From Sinorhizobium sp. 6-70 (GTDB lineage Bacteria > Pseudomonadota > Alphaproteobacteria > Rhizobiales > Rhizobiaceae): a stretch of 64,000 nt of DNA. Numbering within the stretch: the stretch's first letter is position 1; the number at the start of each line of letters is the position of its first letter. Below, piece after piece: positions 56,893 to 64,000 of the stretch. The position numbers were made by a program, and so were the translations under genes. The stretch lies in NCBI RefSeq assembly GCF_030124375.1, contig NZ_JASKLS010000001.1, forward strand, positions 186,001 to 250,000, given 5' to 3'. The notes under the pieces were generated by a model. That model did not search any database. It had not been told where the DNA came from and worked only from the letters and a program-made list of their open reading frames with translations.

Positions 56893-57214
56893 GGTCATTT
56901 CCGGCTGCCCCGTGCACGCGCACGGCGATCCACAACGCGATTGTCCGGCTTGTTTAAGAAGCAAGAAATCGCCCCCCAAGAACAGGGTGACTACAGTCTG
57001 GAAGTGCGCAAGCCGGCTGCGCAAAACCCACGGTATTTTATTGGCGAATTCTAACGATGGCAGCGAGACGCCGACTCAGCTATATTGATACTATGAAGTG
57101 AGCGGTAGAATTGAAGTTCAACCTCTCGACGAGATAGACGTTTGGCTGTCGGCCGGTAGTAAGACGTCGCGCTCGTATTTGGCTTTATTTTGGTTTCGCA
57201 TCGTTGCTTCAGGC
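56893..57214. other. Intergenic stretch before the sRNA candidate
   Basis: About 320 bases with no credible ORF on either strand. It should hold the sRNA promoter, but I found no convincing -35/-10 pair near its expected 5' end (57200-57240). Nothing else recognised. Confidence 0.45.
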
Positions 57215-57352
57215 TTTTAATTCAGCGCCGAAGCAATGAAGCAAAAACAGGTTCTCCTGGCGTGTCTTGGTGCAGCAGATGTTCCCTCCCTCATCTGTCT
57301 GCGATACGCCTCCTTGCCTCGCTCGTCGATGCGACCAGCGAGGCTTTTTTTT
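57215..57352 (+). ncRNA. Candidate trans-acting sRNA with CU-rich anti-SD loops
   Basis: The right end is a strong intrinsic terminator (GCCTCGCT/AGCGAGGC, then eight Ts) with no plus-strand gene between the DUF922 stop and it. Just upstream is a hairpin with stem CAGATG (57276-57281) and CATCTG (57292-57297), extended by GCAG/CTGC, whose loop is TTCCCTCCCT; a smaller hairpin CAGG-TTCT-CCTG (57248-57259) precedes it, and CCTCCTTGCC lies between hairpin and terminator. Loops with CUCCCUCC-type sequence, complementary to Shine-Dalgarno sites, are typical of rhizobial cuckoo/alpha-r14-type sRNAs. The 5' end given is approximate. Confidence 0.65.
57316..57352 (+). terminator. Strong terminator of the sRNA candidate
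   Basis: GCCTCGCT (57316-57323) pairs with AGCGAGGC (57337-57344), followed by eight consecutive T residues on the plus strand. The ferredoxin gene on the other strand gets no T run from it, so it points to plus-strand transcription. Confidence 0.9.
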
Positions 57353-57386
57353 GTGCTGTATCGGAATAGCTGCTGAGTGTCCGGGG

Positions 57387-57707
57387 TCAGGCCTGGCGCT
57401 CCGGAACATGGACGACCAGTCCGTCGAGAGCCTCACTCATCTTGATCTGACAGGACAGGCGCGATGTCGGACGCACGTCGTAGGCGAAGTCCAGCATGTC
57501 TTCTTCCATTGCCTCCGGCGCGCCGACGGCAGCCGCCCATTCGTCGTCGACATAGACATGACAAGTCGCGCAGGCGCAGGCGCCGCCGCATTCGGCTTCA
57601 ATGCCCGGCACGGAATTGCGAACCGCATTCTCCATGACCGTGGAGCCGTTCTCGACATCGAGTTCGTGGCGCGTGCCGTCAAAGGCTACGATCGTAAGTT
57701 TTGTCAT
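57387..57707 (-). CDS. 2Fe-2S ferredoxin, adrenodoxin type
   Basis: A 106-residue electron carrier of the adrenodoxin/Fdx class. Cluster ligands are C40, C46, C49 and C86 in the C-x5-C-x2-C ... LSC pattern ([25 protein letters not shown]), with an extra C44; the DEW and MLDFA phrases match the class. Such ferredoxins serve Fe-S assembly or cytochrome P450 systems; no partner gene is adjacent. The start has GGAAAGTGA. Confidence 0.95.
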   Translation of the reverse strand: MTKLTIVAFDGTRHELDVENGSTVMENAVRNSVPGIEAECGGACACATCHVYVDDEWAAAVGAPEAMEEDMLDFAYDVRPTSRLSCQIKMSEALDGLVVHVPERQA

Positions 57708-57909
57708 TTCACTTTCCGGAATGGATTGGTAGGAGTGGCCGCCAGCGCAAGATCCTGCCGCTGCAGGCGGCGACGGCGCGAATTCAGCGCACGTTCTTCC
57801 AACAAATTGGCCAGCCAGTCAACAACAGCCGGCCGCGCCCCTTGGCACATGCCTGTCGGGGCGGCGACGGGAGGCGTCTAATAAGCGAGGCCCCGCAGGA
57901 GGATTGAAG

Positions 57910-58275
57910 TCAGCGGCAAAGCTTCAGAATGAAAAGCTCGGTGACGAGCACAGCTGCACCGAGCGCGCCGGCAAGGATCGCGTTCCCTGGTTCCCGCTCG
58001 ATCGCGGCCGCCGCCTCCGCAACGTCAACGGCGCCGACAGCGAGCGCAGAACCCCTCAGCCGGTGCGCAGCCTGAACGCGCCGATCGGCGTCACTACCAG
58101 CGATCTCGCCGACCGCTTGCCGCGCTTGCCGCGCGAAAAGCTGCAGAACTTCGATCTCCAGTTCCTTGTCCCCCATCGTCTGCTTGCCGAGTTGGGCAAA
58201 GTCGATGGGCTTGCTGCCGAAGGAAGAACTTCCCGCGTTGTCCGGTGTCTCGAAGGCAATCTTGAGTGCCGCCAT
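57910..58275 (-). CDS. HPt-domain phosphotransfer protein
   Basis: A 121-residue protein that is mostly one HPt four-helix domain. The phospho-accepting residue is H71 in AAHRLRGSALAVGA (compare the usual H-x-L-K-G-S/A), and the helix before it, ELEIEVLQLFARQA, fits the family. A C-terminal stretch (ILAGALGAAVLVTELFIL) is hydrophobic for an HPt and may be part of the last helix. It is divergent from the GPR-like gene. Its partner kinase or receiver is unknown; CckA uses ChpT, a different fold, so a link there is not supported. Confidence 0.83.
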   Translation of the reverse strand: MAALKIAFETPDNAGSSSFGSKPIDFAQLGKQTMGDKELEIEVLQLFARQARQAVGEIAGSDADRRVQAAHRLRGSALAVGAVDVAEAAAAIEREPGNAILAGALGAAVLVTELFILKLCR

Positions 58276-58789
58276 GGGTCAGATTCCTGTCAATAGAGTC
58301 ACGCTCGCCGACGTTGTCGTGCCGCAAAGAGCATGCGTGGATCATCGACCGGCGCCGCTGCCATCGGCTTAAAGCGCGATGCAATTGACGCAGGAATCTG
58401 AAGAAATGGTTAATGGACGTTAAACGGGCTGATTTCCTTGGCTTTTCCTACCGGGAAGCCGTCATTCTGTTAAGAAATCATTAGGATTTTAATGAATGCG
58501 GATTGCGCTTAATTGTAAGAACCTGGCTAATGTGTCACTACGATACGGTCAGGAACGGGTTTGCGTACGAAAGTGGCAACTGTTCCGGTGGATAAGCTCT
58601 GTGCTTGGTGCCGAGAGGCCTTGGTTCCGGCTATCCATCGAGGCAATGGAATGGGTGATCAGGCAGGGTGTTGCGCGGATGTGGCGCGTGTCCCCTGGCG
58701 TCACCGCCCTGTTTCGGATGTCTTCGCGATCGCCGGTGCGGCGCCGTGGAGATGGCCATCGGCGGGCAATAGTAGTGAGGCGTATCCCT
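58276..58789. other. Divergent region between HPt gene and GPR-like gene
   Basis: About 515 bases, AT-richer near its centre (58400-58550), probably holding both promoters. It has a CtrA-like candidate near 58410 and no credible gene: the overlapping 83-residue plus-strand ORF (58561-58812) and the minus-strand ORFs lack family resemblance. Confidence 0.5.
58410..58423. promoter_or_regulatory. Candidate CtrA-type site
   Basis: TTAA-N6-TTAA (58410-58423) with an ATGGTTAA half-site extension, which is the complement of TTAACCAT. CtrA sites are TTAA-N7-TTAA, so the spacing is one base short. Position between two cell-cycle-related genes is suggestive only. Confidence 0.3.
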
Positions 58790-61700
58790 ATGGCGACGAA
58801 AAAGAGCAGTGAGTCGATCGACGAAAAGGCGTTCCAGGCACTGGAAGCGGCCCTGAAGATCGACTTTGACGACCTTAAGTCGGCTCTGAATGACAAGACT
58901 TCCTTGGATGAACCGGAGGAGACTGTGTCTGAGCCCAGCAAGCAGGCGGCCGTATCTGATCAGGCGCAGGCTCCAAAGGCGCAGCCGGAAGCGCCAAAGG
59001 CAGTGCGCAGCCTCGCGCCCGAGCCCGCTCCGAAGCAGCCGCCGCTTTCGCCGGCAAATGACGATACGCGCCGATCGCCAGCCGCGATGCTGCGTTCCCT
59101 CGAAGTTCGCACCAGCCGCGCGGCAATCCGCACCGCTGCGCTTGTGTCGCTGCTTTGGGCCTTCGCTGGTCTCGCCGTCGCCCATCTCCTTTATGCGCCG
59201 CAGATCTGGCAAATCCGTTCGCCCGCCGACCTCGCCGCCACGCCGGGTGCAATAGGTGTTCTTATCGGCATCGCCCTGCCCGTGATGCTGTTCTTCTCCT
59301 TTGCCATCATGATCGCGAGAGCGCAGGATTTGCGGAATGCGGCACGCTCGATGGCGGAGGTCGCCCTCCGTCTTGCCGAGCCGGAAACAACCGCCGCAGA
59401 CCGCGTGATGACCGTTGGCCAGGCTGTCCGTCGCGAAGTGTCGGCGATGAACGAAGGTATCGAGCGCACGATCGCACGCGCGACGGAACTCGAAACGCTG
59501 GTCCACTCCGAGGTAAATGCGCTTGAACGCAGCTACAGCGAAAACGAACTTCGCGTTCGAACGCTCGTGCAGGAACTGGGACTTGAGCGGGAAGCGATCA
59601 TCGGGCACGCCGACCGTATCCGCACCTCGATCGCCGGTGCGCACACCAAGCTGAAGGACGATCTGGAACTGGCAAGCGAGGATATTGCCTCGCGCATCGC
59701 TTTGTCCGGCGAAGCCTTCGCTTCCTTGATCGATACGCGCTCCGCCGCCCTCACGGAAAGGTCGGAAAATTCGCTGCAGACCATCAGCACGATGCTGTCC
59801 ACCCGCACCGATGCGCTCCTTTCCGGGCTGACGACGGCGGGCGTCGCGCTCAGCAATGAATTCGATGCACGCCTCGACGCTCTCAGCGAAACCCTGGAAA
59901 AACGCGGCGAGCAGCTGCTCGGCCAGTTCGAGACCCGCGCTTCGAGCCTGGATGCCAACACCGAGAAGCTGAACGCCGCCCTCAATGAGCGCGCGCGCCA
60001 GCTCAATGAAACGCTGATCGCACGGACCCGCGACCTCAACGAGAGCCTGAGTGTCGGCCAGCAGGCAATCGTAGGCGGGCTCGACGACATGCTTGCCTCG
60101 CTCAATGGCGCCCTCGACGAAAAGGGTGCAAGCTTCAGACAGAGCCTGAAGTCGAGCGCCGACGACGCAATCATGGATCTCGATCTTCGCGGCGGTTTCT
60201 TCGAAGAGAAGCTGCAGACTACGGTCGGCCAGTTGGCGACGGCCTTCGACGAACGCTTCCACGAGTTCGCCAGTGCTTTCGACAAGCGCGCGAACCTGCT
60301 CGACACCAAGCTGATGGAAAGCCTTCACCGGATCAACGAGACCGTCTCCGGCGGCTCGGACGCGATCGGCAACGCCCTCGACAGCGGTGTCGAGAAGATC
60401 GGTTCGGCCCTCTCCGACCAGTCACTGACGCTTGCCACGGCACTTGGCGCGACACAGGATTTCATCGAGGAAAGCATCGGCGGCCGTACGTCGGAGCTCA
60501 GCAATCTCATCGGCAGTGCACAGAACCGGATCGAGAGCGTGCTTTCCGACAAGACCGGTTCGCTGATGGGGGCGCTCACCGAGGCACAGGAACGGATCGA
60601 GAGTGGCTTCGGCCGCCGTGCCGATGCGCTTGCCGATGCCCTCACGACCAGCGAGCAGCGCCTCACCGAGGGGCTCGATTCGCGCACGTCCGCCTTCATC
60701 GACGGCCTGCAATCCGCGCATGCGCGGATTGAACAGACCCTCACAGGCACGACCGACGAAATCACCAGCGCAATCGCGGCAAGCCAACATCGCCTGGACA
60801 ACACGCTTTCGGAGCGCACTGCCGCCATCTCGACCGCCCTCACCTCCGGCGCGAACCTCGTCGAGGGTGCTGTCGCCGGTACCGCTGATCGGCTGGAGCG
60901 CGTCCTCTCCGAGCGCGGAGAGGCGATCTCCGAAACGCTCAGCAGCCGGACCAAAGCGCTCGAGGGCGTGCTGTCGCAACGTGGGGACGCGATCACCGAC
61001 GCGCTCACCAACCAGACGACTGCGCTCGATGGGGTCCTTTCGGAGCGTGCGACACAGATCAACTCGACGATGTCGGCCCGCGCCAATGAAATGGCGGACA
61101 CGCTCAGCCGCCATGCCGAAGACGTTGCCGACAACCTGACGTTCCGCGCAATGGCCGTTGCCGAGACGATGACGGACCGCGTCGGCGAGATCGAGAACAA
61201 GCTTTCACAAAGCGTATCCGAGGTAGCCGAGAACCTCGGTAGCCGCGTCAGCCAGATCGCAGGCACGCTCACCGAAACAAGCGCTCGTATCGCTGAAGAT
61301 CTGAGCGGCCGCGTCGGCAAGATTTCGGACGCATTGACTGGCACCAGCGCCGAGATCGCGGAAGCGCTTACTGCCCGCACGTCCGAGGCGACCGCCTCGC
61401 TCGCCGGCAAGGCTGCAGAAATCGAGCGGGCGCTTTCCGGCAAGACCGAGCATCTGCGCGACACGCTCACGACGACGCATGATCAGATTAGGACGACGCT
61501 CGATGATCGGATCCACGCGATCAATCTGGCCGTGGGCCAGGGCCGTGAACAGCTCGAGGATCTGCTGTCCGATCAGTCCATGGCGATCGCGACGACGCTC
61601 GCGACCAGCGCCAGCATGCTGGAAATGTCGCTCGAGGAGCGACAGTCGTCGATTGCCGGCGTCATTGACCGCGGCGCCGACGCGCTTGACGCGCGCATGC

Positions 61701-64000
61701 GCTCCACCACCGGCAATATCGCGGAGCGCCTTGCCGAGACGGCCGACCAGATCAGCCTTGCGGCCGACACGCTCACCAATCGCGTCGACATTTCGATCAA
61801 CGGCATCAATAACCGTCTCGACGATACGGGCGCCCGCATCGAGGCGAGCCTCGGCTCGCTCGAAGAACGCGTTCAGGGCAGCGCTGGCAGCGTCAACGCA
61901 TTCGTCGATGAAGCCGGCACGCGTATCGAAACGAGCCTCGGTTCGCTCGAGGAGCGTATTCGCGGCACCGTCGGTACCGTCAGCGGGATCGTCGACGATA
62001 CGGGTATCCGCATCGAGAACCGCCTCGGCGCCGTGGAAGAGCGCATCCGCGGCAGCGTCGGCAACGTCAACGCGATCGTCGACGACACCGGCGCGCGCAT
62101 CGAAACGAGCCTCGGTTCGCTCGAAGAGCGCATCCGCGGCAGCGTCGGCAACGTCAACGCCATCGTCGACGATACCGGTGCGCGCATCGAAACGAGCCTC
62201 GGTTCGCTCGAAGAGCGCATCCGCGACAGTGTCGGCAGCGTCAACGCCATCGTTGACAGTGCCGGGCAACGGATCGCTGATAGCCTTGGTGAGCGCGCCG
62301 GGGAAATTGATCGGGTCAGCGAGACGGCGGCAGCCCGCATCTCGACGGCGATCGAGGCCGGTACGGGCCGTATCGAAGAGCGGCTCGGTACGATGGATCG
62401 TGCCCTCAACATCGGTCTCGAAAACGTCAACCGGACGATCGAAGGCAAGGCCGCAGCCCTCGTCACGAGCCTGCGCGGCGCGGTAAGCAGCGCAGCGCAG
62501 GAGCTCGACGCGGAAGCTGCCCGTTCGGCCGATCTGTTGTCCAAGGCTGGCGTGGATTTCGCAGACGCGCTTGCCGCCCGCAACGCCGAATTCGCAACCT
62601 CGATCGAGCAGACCGCATCGACCACTGCTGCCCGCCATGCCGACCTCGCCCGCTCGGTTACCGACGCCGTGGATACGGCAACCGCCCGGCTTGCCTCCAC
62701 CCATAACCAGGTTGCGAGCCACGCACTGGGCATCCAGCAGAGCCTCTCCGATGCGGAAAAGGCTCTCGATGCCCGCGGTCAGGCCATCCGCAGCACGCTC
62801 GACGAACGCACCCGCGAACTCAACTCGATGCTCGCCGGCCGGTCGCTCGAGCTGTCGCGCCTTCTCGACGAGCAGGCGCGGCCCGTCATCGAGCAGTATG
62901 CCGCAACCGGCAAGGAGGCGGCCGAACGGATCGCTGCCCTCACCCAGGAGAGCGCGGATCGCCTGCGCGCTGAAAACGCGGCGCTCATCAACGCCATTAC
63001 TGAGCGGACCGACGAAACGCTCAACGCCATCACGTTGCGCGCAGAGGAAACGGCCAAGGCCATGAAGATGGTCGAAAACCGCCTCCAGTCGACGGCGATG
63101 GGTCTCATCGACCAGCTCGCCGCCAACAATTCGGCGATCGCGACCGTTATCGACCAGGCGAGCGACAATCTCGGCGACATGGATCAGCGCCTCGAGGCGA
63201 CGGCATCGAAGTTCTCGGAAACGACACGGCAGGCGTCCGACATGCTGTCGAGTTCCGCGCGCCTCATCGAAGGCCGGGTCGACAAGCTGTCCGACATCGC
63301 CGGTTCGACGCTTTCTCAGATCGGCGGGATCGTCGGCCGCTTCGAGGATCATTCGAAGGTTCTCGGCCAGGCGTCCGACCTGCTGGCGGCCGCCCAGTCG
63401 AACCTGGTCAGCACGCTCGAAGAGCGTCAGGCCGCATTGCGGACCCTTTCCGTCGGTCTGGTGCAGCGCTCGGAGGAAATCGAGCGCACGATGCGTGCAC
63501 TGGAAGGCTTCGTCGATGGCGCCTTCCAGCGTGCCGAAGAACGCTCCGGCCAGGTCGCCGGAAATCTTCGCAGCGGCATCCAGTCCTCCTTCGCGGACGT
63601 CGGTCGGCTGCTGTCGAGCACCGAACAGCGTGCGAACGAGGCTGCCGAAGCGATGCGCAACGCTCTGGCGCAGGCTGGCCAAGAAGCCGGCGCGTCGGTG
63701 GAGGGCGTCTTCACGCAGGCCGCGGAACGGACCCGCCAGATCGCCGATACGTTGCGCTCGGGCGTCGAGACCTCGTTCGCCGACGTCAACAAGACGCTGT
63801 CGCAGGTGGAAGGCCGCGCGCTCAGCGCCTCCGAGGCCCTTCGTCGCGCGATCGCCAAGGCTGGCGAGGATGCCGGTCAATCGATCGAGGGCGCCTTCAC
63901 GAGTGCCGAGGAACGTTCGAAGGAAGTAGCGTCGCGCCTGCGCGGCAGCGTCGGTGCCTCGGTGTCCGACATCGAGCGCATGCTGGCTGAAAGCGGCAAG
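58790..64000 (+). CDS. Giant GPR-like polar-growth protein (5' part, continues past the window)
   Basis: At least 1737 residues are encoded before the window ends, with no stop. The N-terminus has an acidic/Pro-rich cytosolic stretch and then two membrane helices (about residues 114-135, ALVSLLWAFAGLAVAHLLYA, and 152-177, GVLIGIALPVMLFFSFAIMIA). The rest is an almost continuous apolipoprotein-like helical repeat of short units with patterns such as ARIEASLGSLEERI and LTSRTDALSETL. Layout, size and repeat type match the growth-pole-ring (GPR) protein of Agrobacterium (about 2100 residues; RgsE in Sinorhizobium, by recall). The ATG has GTGAGG eight bases upstream. Confidence 0.85.
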   Translation, partial: MATKKSSESIDEKAFQALEAALKIDFDDLKSALNDKTSLDEPEETVSEPSKQAAVSDQAQAPKAQPEAPKAVRSLAPEPAPKQPPLSPANDDTRRSPAAMLRSLEVRTSRAAIRTAALVSLLWAFAGLAVAHLLYAPQIWQIRSPADLAATPGAIGVLIGIALPVMLFFSFAIMIARAQDLRNAARSMAEVALRLAEPETTAADRVMTVGQAVRREVSAMNEGIERTIARATELETLVHSEVNALERSYSENELRVRTLVQELGLEREAIIGHADRIRTSIAGAHTKLKDDLELASEDIASRIALSGEAFASLIDTRSAALTERSENSLQTISTMLSTRTDALLSGLTTAGVALSNEFDARLDALSETLEKRGEQLLGQFETRASSLDANTEKLNAALNERARQLNETLIARTRDLNESLSVGQQAIVGGLDDMLASLNGALDEKGASFRQSLKSSADDAIMDLDLRGGFFEEKLQTTVGQLATAFDERFHEFASAFDKRANLLDTKLMESLHRINETVSGGSDAIGNALDSGVEKIGSALSDQSLTLATALGATQDFIEESIGGRTSELSNLIGSAQNRIESVLSDKTGSLMGALTEAQERIESGFGRRADALADALTTSEQRLTEGLDSRTSAFIDGLQSAHARIEQTLTGTTDEITSAIAASQHRLDNTLSERTAAISTALTSGANLVEGAVAGTADRLERVLSERGEAISETLSSRTKALEGVLSQRGDAITDALTNQTTALDGVLSERATQINSTMSARANEMADTLSRHAEDVADNLTFRAMAVAETMTDRVGEIENKLSQSVSEVAENLGSRVSQIAGTLTETSARIAEDLSGRVGKISDALTGTSAEIAEALTARTSEATASLAGKAAEIERALSGKTEHLRDTLTTTHDQIRTTLDDRIHAINLAVGQGREQLEDLLSDQSMAIATTLATSASMLEMSLEERQSSIAGVIDRGADALDARMRSTTGNIAERLAETADQISLAADTLTNRVDISINGINNRLDDTGARIEASLGSLEERVQGSAGSVNAFVDEAGTRIETSLGSLEERIRGTVGTVSGIVDDTGIRIENRLGAVEERIRGSVGNVNAIVDDTGARIETSLGSLEERIRGSVGNVNAIVDDTGARIETSLGSLEERIRDSVGSVNAIVDSAGQRIADSLGERAGEIDRVSETAAARISTAIEAGTGRIEERLGTMDRALNIGLENVNRTIEGKAAALVTSLRGAVSSAAQELDAEAARSADLLSKAGVDFADALAARNAEFATSIEQTASTTAARHADLARSVTDAVDTATARLASTHNQVASHALGIQQSLSDAEKALDARGQAIRSTLDERTRELNSMLAGRSLELSRLLDEQARPVIEQYAATGKEAAERIAALTQESADRLRAENAALINAITERTDETLNAITLRAEETAKAMKMVENRLQSTAMGLIDQLAANNSAIATVIDQASDNLGDMDQRLEATASKFSETTRQASDMLSSSARLIEGRVDKLSDIAGSTLSQIGGIVGRFEDHSKVLGQASDLLAAAQSNLVSTLEERQAALRTLSVGLVQRSEEIERTMRALEGFVDGAFQRAEERSGQVAGNLRSGIQSSFADVGRLLSSTEQRANEAAEAMRNALAQAGQEAGASVEGVFTQAAERTRQIADTLRSGVETSFADVNKTLSQVEGRALSASEALRRAIAKAGEDAGQSIEGAFTSAEERSKEVASRLRGSVGASVSDIERMLAESGK
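61835..62269 (+). repeat. Five tandem 29-residue (87-bp) repeats inside the GPR-like gene
   Basis: Consecutive units start at 61835, 61922, 62009, 62096 and 62183, with consensus RIETSLGSLEERIRGSVGN then VNAIVDDTGA. Units four and five are nearly identical at the DNA level (for example CGCATCGAAACGAGCCTCGG in each), while flanking repeats in the protein are diverged. Confidence 0.9.

Noticed and set aside
58561..58812. 83-codon plus-strand ORF just before the GPR-like gene
   Set aside because: Trp/Arg/Ala-rich sequence without family resemblance, overlapping the start and ribosome site of the real gene.
61835..62269. CRISPR-like regular repeats
   Set aside because: The 87-bp units are in-frame coding repeats without unique spacers; no cas genes are present.
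61205..63880. 891-codon minus-strand ORF opposite the GPR-like gene (also 58631-60328 and 60325-61470)
   Set aside because: They mirror the codon bias of the repetitive plus-strand gene; the translations are low-complexity Arg/Ser/Ala-rich or repeat images without domains.

Overview
This is a contiguous, gene-dense, GC-rich chromosomal segment of an alphaproteobacterium of the Rhizobiales, most likely Sinorhizobium/Ensifer or a close relative. The evidence is the rhizobial gene families and gene order (purC-purS-purQ-purL split across a few kb, zeta-subunit DUF1476, CckA, single-Cys DksA), copies of a bipartite palindromic repeat resembling the Sinorhizobium RIME element, a TTG-N11-CAA LexA-type box upstream of recA, and a giant coiled, repeat-rich protein like the growth-pole-ring (GPR) protein of polar-growing Rhizobiales. 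No tRNA, rRNA, CRISPR array, prophage or insertion sequence was seen. Almost all of it looks like core chromosome.

Layout. 1-4.9 kb: flavin reductase, an orphan amino-acid-type binding protein translationally coupled to a P1-family (NylC/DmpA-like) peptidase, then rpe-DUF2259-membrane protein as an overlapping set. 5-11 kb: purB, a PilZ protein, a DUF2189 membrane protein, an RBBP9-type hydrolase and a PAS-GGDEF-EAL protein. 11-19.4 kb: the purine block (purC, purS, purQ, purL) with the F1-ATPase zeta inhibitor, a lipoprotein, DUF1330, a divergent DUF1127/MocR pair and a PagL-like deacylase. 19.4-21 kb: a decayed LysR fragment, then bolA, a small basic protein and grxD (Fe-S handling). 21-25 kb: tandem Bcr/CflA transporters and a divergent cupin/LysR pair with a perfect palindrome between them. 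25-35 kb: an inositol-phosphatase-like gene, ttcA, glsA, rpsD, a HerA/DUF87 ATPase, murI, trmJ, icd and a HAD phosphatase. 35-43 kb: a SulP transporter, alaS, recA and the pseudouridine pair psuK-psuG. 43-53 kb: cckA, a FliO-like protein, dksA, sixA, ycjX-ycjF and a Mo-oxidoreductase/cytochrome b pair. 53-64 kb: a secreted protein, folP-folB-folK, a DUF922 protease-like protein, a probable CU-rich-loop sRNA, a 2Fe-2S ferredoxin, an HPt protein and the GPR-like giant gene, which runs off the right edge.

How the parts work together. Small-type PurL needs PurS and PurQ to form FGAM synthetase, and all three are here with PurC and PurB. BolA and the CGFS glutaredoxin are a known Fe-S partnership. 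CckA (cell-cycle kinase), an HPt protein and the polar-growth scaffold are within 20 kb, although a functional link between them is inference only. The observations most worth checking are the candidate regulatory sRNA at about 57.2-57.35 kb, the exact 29-residue repeats inside the GPR-like protein, the palindrome between the cupin and LysR genes, and the repeat elements in the purine block. I found no clear previously undescribed multi-gene system.
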